Positions 5,795 to 6,677 of a DNA stretch of 6,677 bases are shown one piece after another (within the stretch, counting starts at the first letter, position 1; each line of letters begins with the position of its first letter). Position numbers and translations under genes: made by a program. Below the pieces are notes generated by a model. That model was not told the DNA's origin, searched no databases, and worked only from the letters and a program-made list of their open reading frames with translations. The DNA is from Anaerolineales bacterium (GTDB taxonomy: Bacteria > Chloroflexota > Anaerolineae > Promineifilales > Promineifilaceae): assembly GCA_020432595.1 (NCBI GenBank), contig JAGQGA010000304.1, forward strand, positions 1-6,677, written 5' to 3'.

Positions 5795-6677
5795 CTAAAA
5801 AACCTGCGACACCCACACGTCAAACGATTGCAGCAGCCGCGTTTTGGTTTCGGCATCCACCCCCGCTACCTCATAGGCATTGCGGGCGATGCGAACAAGG
5901 TCTTTTTGCGCGTAGCCAAATTGATACAACAACAACTCATACTCTTGGCATAGATTAGTGTTAAAAAGCGGCGGGTCGTCGGTATTGACAGTGACATATA
6001 GCCCTAACTCGTCAAGCTGCCGGAATGGGTGCTGGCTAATGTCGGGGTACACCTTAAGCTTTTGATTGCTGGTCGGGTTGATTTCCAGCGGAATTTGCCG
6101 GTCGCGCAGCAGTGCCAGCAGATTGGGGTCTTCGATGGCGCGAACGCCGTGGCCGATGCGGTCGGCTTGCAGGGCGTTAACCGCTCCCCAAACGCTGCCT
6201 GCTCCCATCGTTTCCCCAGCGTGGGGGACACTGAGCAGCCCGGCTTCCTTGGCGGCGGCAAAGGCATGGGCAAATGGTTCCGGCGGTGCGCCCACTTCGT
6301 AGCCACCCAGCCCAAAACCAACCACGCCCACATCCCGCCCTTGCAGGGCAAATTGCAGCGTTTTTTCGGCTGGGGCGGGGTTGTAGCCACTGTTTGGGGT
6401 GCCATTGGCATCGCGGAAGCTGAAGTTGCGCGGGCAGTCAAAGACCCAGCGCATTTCTACGCCAAATTCGTCGCGGGCGCGTAAACGGCCGTTTTCCAGC
6501 CCTGCCAAAATCTCCTCAATCTGCATCCGTTTATCCTGAATATGCGTGTGCGTAAACGGTGTGACCGTCACCTCGCGGTAGCGAATATTTTGCACCGCCA
6601 TGTCGGCTCCGCACTCATAGGCAATAAGGGCAAAGTCATCGGCCGAGCGAATCAGGTCAGAAATGGTAAGGTAGACT
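5795..6677 (-). CDS. add: Adenosine deaminase family protein, N-terminus beyond right edge
   Basis: Adenosine deaminases hydrolyse adenosine (or deoxyadenosine) to inosine and ammonia in purine salvage, using a zinc ion in a TIM barrel. The frame stays open from the right edge to TAG at 5797-5795, giving 293 visible residues. The ATG at 6601 is internal: upstream codons read ISDLIRSADDFALIAYECGAD, which is conserved family sequence before the V-x-Y-x-E-V strand. Visible motifs are HAGET (H codon 6221-6223, catalytic Glu 6212-6214), D-R-I-G-H-G (catalytic His 6149-6151), L-E-I-N-P-T-S-N and V-N-T-D-D-P (zinc-binding Asp 5978-5980). The N-terminal metal-binding HxH motif lies outside the window. 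The family usually has 330-360 residues, so perhaps 40-60 are missing. The sequence reads LEIN where many members have LEVC. A related reaction, such as aminodeoxyfutalosine deamination in menaquinone synthesis, cannot be excluded. The lipoprotein gene follows 89 bases downstream on the same strand. Confidence 0.9.
   Translation of the reverse strand, partial: VYLTISDLIRSADDFALIAYECGADMAVQNIRYREVTVTPFTHTHIQDKRMQIEEILAGLENGRLRARDEFGVEMRWVFDCPRNFSFRDANGTPNSGYNPAPAEKTLQFALQGRDVGVVGFGLGGYEVGAPPEPFAHAFAAAKEAGLLSVPHAGETMGAGSVWGAVNALQADRIGHGVRAIEDPNLLALLRDRQIPLEINPTSNQKLKVYPDISQHPFRQLDELGLYVTVNTDDPPLFNTNLCQEYELLLYQFGYAQKDLVRIARNAYEVAGVDAETKTRLLQSFDVWVSQVF

Larger units (their letters stand above)
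1090..6493. repeat. Highly iterated palindrome AACGGCCGTT, ten exact copies
   Basis: Exact copies lie at 1090-1099, 1300-1309, 1805-1814, 2725-2734, 3002-3011, 3098-3107, 3408-3417, 4764-4773, 5163-5172 and 6484-6493. Chance expectation for one 10-mer in this length is well below one. Seven copies extend to AAACGGCCGTTT, and the one at 3095-3110 is a perfect 16-base palindrome. All lie inside genes: two in the kinase, four in the carboxylase, three in the lipoprotein and one in add. Eight are in the phase reading Thr-Ala-Val, one reads Lys-Arg-Pro-Phe (2724) and one Asn-Gly-Arg (6493 leftward). Near-copies sit at about 48-57 in coaX and 2063-2072 in the carboxylase. The pattern resembles HIP1 of cyanobacteria. 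The function is unknown; methylation target, recombination or repair signal, and chromosome organisation are all possible. Confidence 0.9.

Noticed and set aside
6599..6601. ATG at 6601 as the start of the adenosine deaminase
   Set aside because: Conserved family sequence continues in frame upstream to the window edge, and a start here would omit the N-terminal metal-binding region.

Overview
The window looks like a chromosomal segment of a moderately GC-rich bacterium. A filamentous member of Chloroflexota (Anaerolineae/Ardenticatenia-like) is my best guess. It rests on the soluble GAF-type NarL/LiaS-style histidine kinase, the Pro/Thr-rich linker in a large lipoprotein, and a very frequent 10-bp palindrome scattered through genes. 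The phylum is an inference; no marker gene here fixes it.

Layout. Bases 1-158 (minus) hold the first 52 codons of a type III pantothenate kinase (coaX), which runs off the left edge. Bases 159-484 are a divergent intergenic region with two long hairpin-forming inverted repeats and a candidate promoter for each side. Bases 485-1627 (plus) encode a cytoplasmic GAF-HisKA_3-HATPase histidine kinase with no response regulator beside it. Sixteen bases later, bases 1644-3152 (plus) encode a biotin carboxylase of the acyl-CoA carboxylase alpha-subunit type. It ends abruptly just after the start of what looks like the BT linker domain, so the biotin-carrier part is absent. Its stop codon directly abuts, with no intervening base, the stop codon of the convergent gene at 3153-5705 (minus). 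That gene encodes a large lipoprotein with a PQQ-type beta-propeller, a Pro/Thr linker, a VCBS/FG-GAP-like calcium-loop region and a helical TPR-like tail. An 89-bp gap follows, then bases 5795-6677 (minus) carry most of an adenosine deaminase family protein running off the right edge.

The genes do not form one obvious pathway. coaX (CoA synthesis) and the carboxylase (acyl-CoA carboxylation) are metabolically related and flank the kinase, which is probably cotranscribed with the carboxylase. The lipoprotein gene is visibly less GC-rich than the carboxylase. Its exact junction with a truncated carboxylase suggests a rearrangement breakpoint at 3152/3153.

The most striking non-gene signal is the palindrome AACGGCCGTT. 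It occurs ten times exactly in 6.7 kb, in all three complete genes and in the add fragment, mostly in the one codon phase that reads Thr-Ala-Val. It resembles the HIP1-type iterated palindromes of cyanobacteria. I see no defence system, CRISPR array, transposase or RNA gene in the window.
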